Shown piece by piece: positions 61,042 through 64,000 of a stretch of DNA of 64,000 nt. The notes under the pieces are model-generated. The model was not told where the DNA came from. It saw only the letters and a program-made list of their open reading frames with translations, and did no database searches. A program made the position numbers and the translations under genes. The first letter of the stretch is position 1. Each line of letters opens with the position of its first letter. The stretch comes from Tetranychus cinnabarinus (Eukaryota > Arthropoda > Arachnida > Trombidiformes > Tetranychidae): the NCBI GenBank assembly GCA_022266195.1, contig WHVY01000008.1, positions 124,001 to 188,000 on the forward strand. The letters run 5' to 3'.

Positions 61042-63168
61042 TTACAATTTTGACTTGAGACTGGCAGATGTTGATTTAGATATTTGTTCAAGCCATTCTG
61101 GTTTGATGAAAGCTCCAGTATTATTTTCCAATGCAGCAAATATATTTTCATAGATTCTACCATCAGAGGCACCTAATGATGAATTAAGGATATGATCTGG
61201 AGGAGCAAATGAATCCACTAGAGCAACCGCGTTATCTTTTAATTCATTACAAAGTCGAAGTATGGTTTCCTTAATGTGTGTTGATGGACCTATTAATAGT
61301 GAAGATTGTGGTGATGATTTGACAGATGACTGAGGAAAGTATCCTGATTCGTAAAGAATTGACATGTGCTTTTCAATTGACCAAAGTCCATAAAGTAAAC
61401 CCAATTGTTTCAAGACTATGGATATTTCCTCTGGTGCAGGGAATTCATCAATAAACCGTTGGAATCGATCAAGTGCTTCAGCCTCAAAGAAAACAATGGC
61501 CAAACTACGCAAATAATAGACTTGGGTAGCATTTTTTGCACTAAAAGGGTCTCCCAAAGTTGATGTTTGATCCGCCAATTTAAGATAACTTGAGCGTAAC
61601 AAGTAGCAAACAATGAAATGATAGGCATCCAACACTTTTGGTATGGTATCAAGGTTGCCTGAACATTGGGTCGATAAAATGGAATCTATTGAATCCAGAT
61701 AATTGACAGAGCCAAAGTACGATGAAATTGAATGACCCTCTTCAACCTTTTCCTTATAAAATTTGATCAAATAATTGCTGGTTTGCTGAAGGAGTACATT
61801 GTTATCACCTTCATATGTAGGATTGGCATCATGATCATTTCTTATTTCACCAAATCCAGCTGCCTTTAGATAACCATGGCCACCACAGCACTCTCTGCAC
61901 TCTTGAATGGCATCACGAGCCATCCAAGTAGCCACTGCTTTACCACAAGAAGATAGTGAATGAATTTCAGCTCCCATGTCCATTTGAGCGTCACTTGTTG
62001 CATTGAAAGCGGTCACAAAAAAGTCAACATAATCAAGAAACAAGGAGCCAAAAAAATTTTGTAAAACATAAGAAGCAGCAATATAAGGAATCAAGCGCCA
62101 TTGTTGACTTTGATATTCCAAGACCGGTATCTCTTCTCCATTGGATGGGCCAAATTGCCGGCGAACAGCTGAATAGCGGACAGCTATTGTTAAAGCTGAT
62201 TGCAAGTTGCTTATGCTAAATAAAATAATGAATATTCGTCCAGAAGATAAAACACCGAGAGTTATACCGAACCGTTTGGATTCATCCCTGACCTTTAAAG
62301 TGTACTTTCCATCTTGGGTAACATCAGAGTTACGATTCATTAAGGCTGCCTTAGGAATTGGATAATTTTTAAAAGTCATGAATCCATTGTCTAATCCATT
62401 GAGGCCAACTTTTCCTCCCATATCACCAATCCTTATACCTGGATAGGGTTCATAGGTTTTCGCATCTCGAACTGGAACCATGAAAGAATGAAGTCCATGG
62501 CAGGCTCCATCGGGAGTGTACAGTTGAGCAAAGACGACTACATGAGTGGCTGTTTGTCCCAAAACTCCGGACCAGACTTTGGTTGCTTCCAATCGAGGAG
62601 TATTCAAGATAAACGTCTGATTAACCGGATCATATGTTGCTGTTGTTTGAAGCTCTTTCGTGTTACTTCCGTGAGCTAATTCAGTTATACTTATAGCCCC
62701 AAGCGCATTGAAATTCATGATATCATCGACAAGGCTATTATCTCGGTCACCGTTATCCATTTTACAGGAAACAATAAAATATTCATAACTCAACACTCGT
62801 TTAACTATAAGAGACCAAGAAAATTGACCAACTGCTTGAACAAAGGCTGGTATTTTGTGAGGTTGGTTAAGATATTCCTCTTCAGAGGCCAATTTATAAT
62901 CGACCAGCCTCTTTAAACGAAGAAAGGTCAATCTTCTCTCTTCATCTCTATTGTATTCCTCCCAAGGAGTTCGCTTGAAGATTGGATCATTGGCCAAAAC
63001 GGACCAGACTTTATGTTTGAAACAAACAACTGTATCACCATCAAGAACCAGTCTCATTGTTTTCCAGTCAAACGTTGCTTTTGCTCTTGCATCGTCAAGA
63101 GGACCTTTTGGCCAATCTGGAATACACTCTATAACCGAATCAACATCCAAATCCGTTGGTGATAACAT
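61042..63168 (-). CDS. Peroxisomal acyl-CoA oxidase, ACOX3 (pristanoyl-CoA oxidase) type
   Basis: A single uninterrupted exon of 708 residues, the normal length. Domains in order: N-terminal acyl-CoA oxidase domain (about 15-130), the flavin-binding middle beta domain (about 155-270, with AISITELAHGSNTKELQTTA and GIRIGDMGGKVGLNGLDNGF), and two C-terminal helical domains. Markers are RRQFGPSNGEEIPVLEYQSQ, ECRECCGGHGYL and NPTYEGDNNVLLQQTSNYLI; the last resembles ACOX3 more than ACOX1. The catalytic glutamate is expected in TYEGDN. The last three residues are SKL, a canonical type-1 peroxisomal targeting signal. The enzyme carries out the first step of peroxisomal beta-oxidation, FAD-dependent 2,3-desaturation of acyl-CoA (likely methyl-branched or long chains), passing electrons to oxygen to give hydrogen peroxide. 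The start MLSPTDLDVDSV at 63168 is the first ATG in frame. Its 3' end has been copied behind UVSSA. Confidence 0.96.
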   Translation of the reverse strand: MLSPTDLDVDSVIECIPDWPKGPLDDARAKATFDWKTMRLVLDGDTVVCFKHKVWSVLANDPIFKRTPWEEYNRDEERRLTFLRLKRLVDYKLASEEEYLNQPHKIPAFVQAVGQFSWSLIVKRVLSYEYFIVSCKMDNGDRDNSLVDDIMNFNALGAISITELAHGSNTKELQTTATYDPVNQTFILNTPRLEATKVWSGVLGQTATHVVVFAQLYTPDGACHGLHSFMVPVRDAKTYEPYPGIRIGDMGGKVGLNGLDNGFMTFKNYPIPKAALMNRNSDVTQDGKYTLKVRDESKRFGITLGVLSSGRIFIILFSISNLQSALTIAVRYSAVRRQFGPSNGEEIPVLEYQSQQWRLIPYIAASYVLQNFFGSLFLDYVDFFVTAFNATSDAQMDMGAEIHSLSSCGKAVATWMARDAIQECRECCGGHGYLKAAGFGEIRNDHDANPTYEGDNNVLLQQTSNYLIKFYKEKVEEGHSISSYFGSVNYLDSIDSILSTQCSGNLDTIPKVLDAYHFIVCYLLRSSYLKLADQTSTLGDPFSAKNATQVYYLRSLAIVFFEAEALDRFQRFIDEFPAPEEISIVLKQLGLLYGLWSIEKHMSILYESGYFPQSSVKSSPQSSLLIGPSTHIKETILRLCNELKDNAVALVDSFAPPDHILNSSLGASDGRIYENIFAALENNTGAFIKPEWLEQISKSTSASLKSKL

Positions 63169-64000
63169 GGTTTAATTATATTAATTAAAGTTGAACAAAA
63201 ATACACACACAGTTAACAAAGAAACGATCAACAGACTTGTTTACTTATGTTGTTGTTATCAATATCCAGTCATCGTTTGCATCTAATAGTTAAACAATAC
63301 ACAAGAAAATAACGGAAATTGAACACAAAAGTAATGCTTGAAGGCAAAAATGATTGGGAAAATAAACTCGGTCAGTGTTGACTTTATAACTGCAACATGA
63401 GAATCAACAGGAATTTCAAGATTTTACTTGTCTCACGCTCAGTCAACCTCACATTATAACAAACATCTCTCTTCTTGTTTCTCATTTTACCAACTTATTC
63501 GCTCTTCCTTACACTCTTTCCCCTTTCTTTGCCTTCCTCGCTCGTTCGCTCTTCTCTCTATCTTTTGGCTCATATTTTGTTCCACCTCATCACATGTTAT
63601 TACGACCTTCCTCTTCCACTTACTTAACCTTTAATCTTCTTCCTCCTCTTCAACCCCACACTCTTAATCTTTCATTTTTATTCATTTAATTTCATCAATT
63701 CGCATAAAGTCAAGTTTGTCTCTTTTTCAATACAACCTCAACCATTGGTAGTCAGGTCATTTATCTAGCAAGCAAGGCCAGATAAACAATTTGGGTTATG
63801 TAGAACCAATTCGTACCCTTTAACAACCTTCTATTGTTTCACCCAATTTCCCGATAAAGGTAAATGGATATAAATTCAGAATAACAATAAAATGTTGAAA
63901 TAAGTGCGTCAAATTTTTCGCCATTTACCTTTTTCTTTCCCTTAACCCAAACTATAGCTTACAAAGCTGTAACAAGTACACAGTTAGACATGTTTTCATA
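63169..64000. other. Upstream region of the oxidase gene, no gene seen
   Basis: Holds the oxidase promoter. From 63450 to 63700 the plus strand is C/T-rich with short frames of no likely meaning. Confidence 0.4.

Overview
The window looks like nuclear DNA of a spider mite (Tetranychus-like chelicerate). It is AT-rich, its genes have few, mostly small introns with GT-AG ends, and its proteins are metazoan (Bre1, Tweety, tankyrase, UVSSA, peroxisomal acyl-CoA oxidase). The UDP-glycosyltransferase at the left edge is of the compact bacterial type known from Tetranychus, where such genes are thought to have been acquired from bacteria. The species is inference; no species-specific marker was tested.

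Layout. 0-1 kb: 3' part of a UGT gene (+). 4.7-5.9 kb: signal peptide, NPC1 N-terminal cholesterol-binding domain and first membrane helix (-); the rest of NPC1 does not follow. 6.9 kb: tRNA-Pro(UGG) (-). 7.2-7.4 kb: an unassigned coding-like open frame (-). 7.9-11.3 kb: Bre1/RNF20 histone H2B E3 ligase (-), sharing a short divergent promoter with a small coiled-coil gene (+). 13.4-16.9 kb: Tweety chloride-channel-family protein (+). 16.9-27.1 kb: about 10 kb with no gene seen. 27.1-28.7 kb: secreted low-complexity protein of unknown function (-). 28.7-33.9 kb: no gene seen. 33.9-40.3 kb: a mosaic of broken gene copies and repeats. 40.3-55.8 kb: tankyrase (+), two coding exons around an intron of about 11.6 kb. 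58.3-60.0 kb: UVSSA (-). 61.0-63.2 kb: acyl-CoA oxidase of ACOX3 type ending in the peroxisomal signal SKL (-).

The unusual part is the mosaic at 33.9-40.3 kb. An NPC1 pseudogene (middle part 37.6-38.0 kb, C-terminus 34.5-34.8 kb, both -) is split by an inverted partial copy of the tankyrase ankyrin region. That copy is itself split by an element of about 2 kb with arms of about 550 bp in inverted orientation and a third, diverged copy of the arm in its loop. One half of the tankyrase copy is almost identical to the live gene while the other half is decayed. Between this nest and the tankyrase start lies a copy, about 1.5 kb long, of the DNA between Bre1 and Tweety. It lacks the coiled-coil gene, carries a 67-bp unit tripled in tandem, and ends about 24 bp before the tankyrase ATG. 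Shorter pieces link Bre1 intron 1 with tankyrase intron 1 and the 31 kb region with 38.6 kb. Separately, the 3' end of the acyl-CoA oxidase gene is duplicated just behind the UVSSA stop codon, where it seems to supply the 3' end of that gene.

The genes do not form a pathway together. Bre1 (H2B ubiquitination), tankyrase (poly-ADP-ribosylation) and UVSSA (transcription-coupled repair) are nuclear or signalling housekeeping genes; NPC1-NTD and ACOX concern lipid handling. All alignments and identities are by eye.
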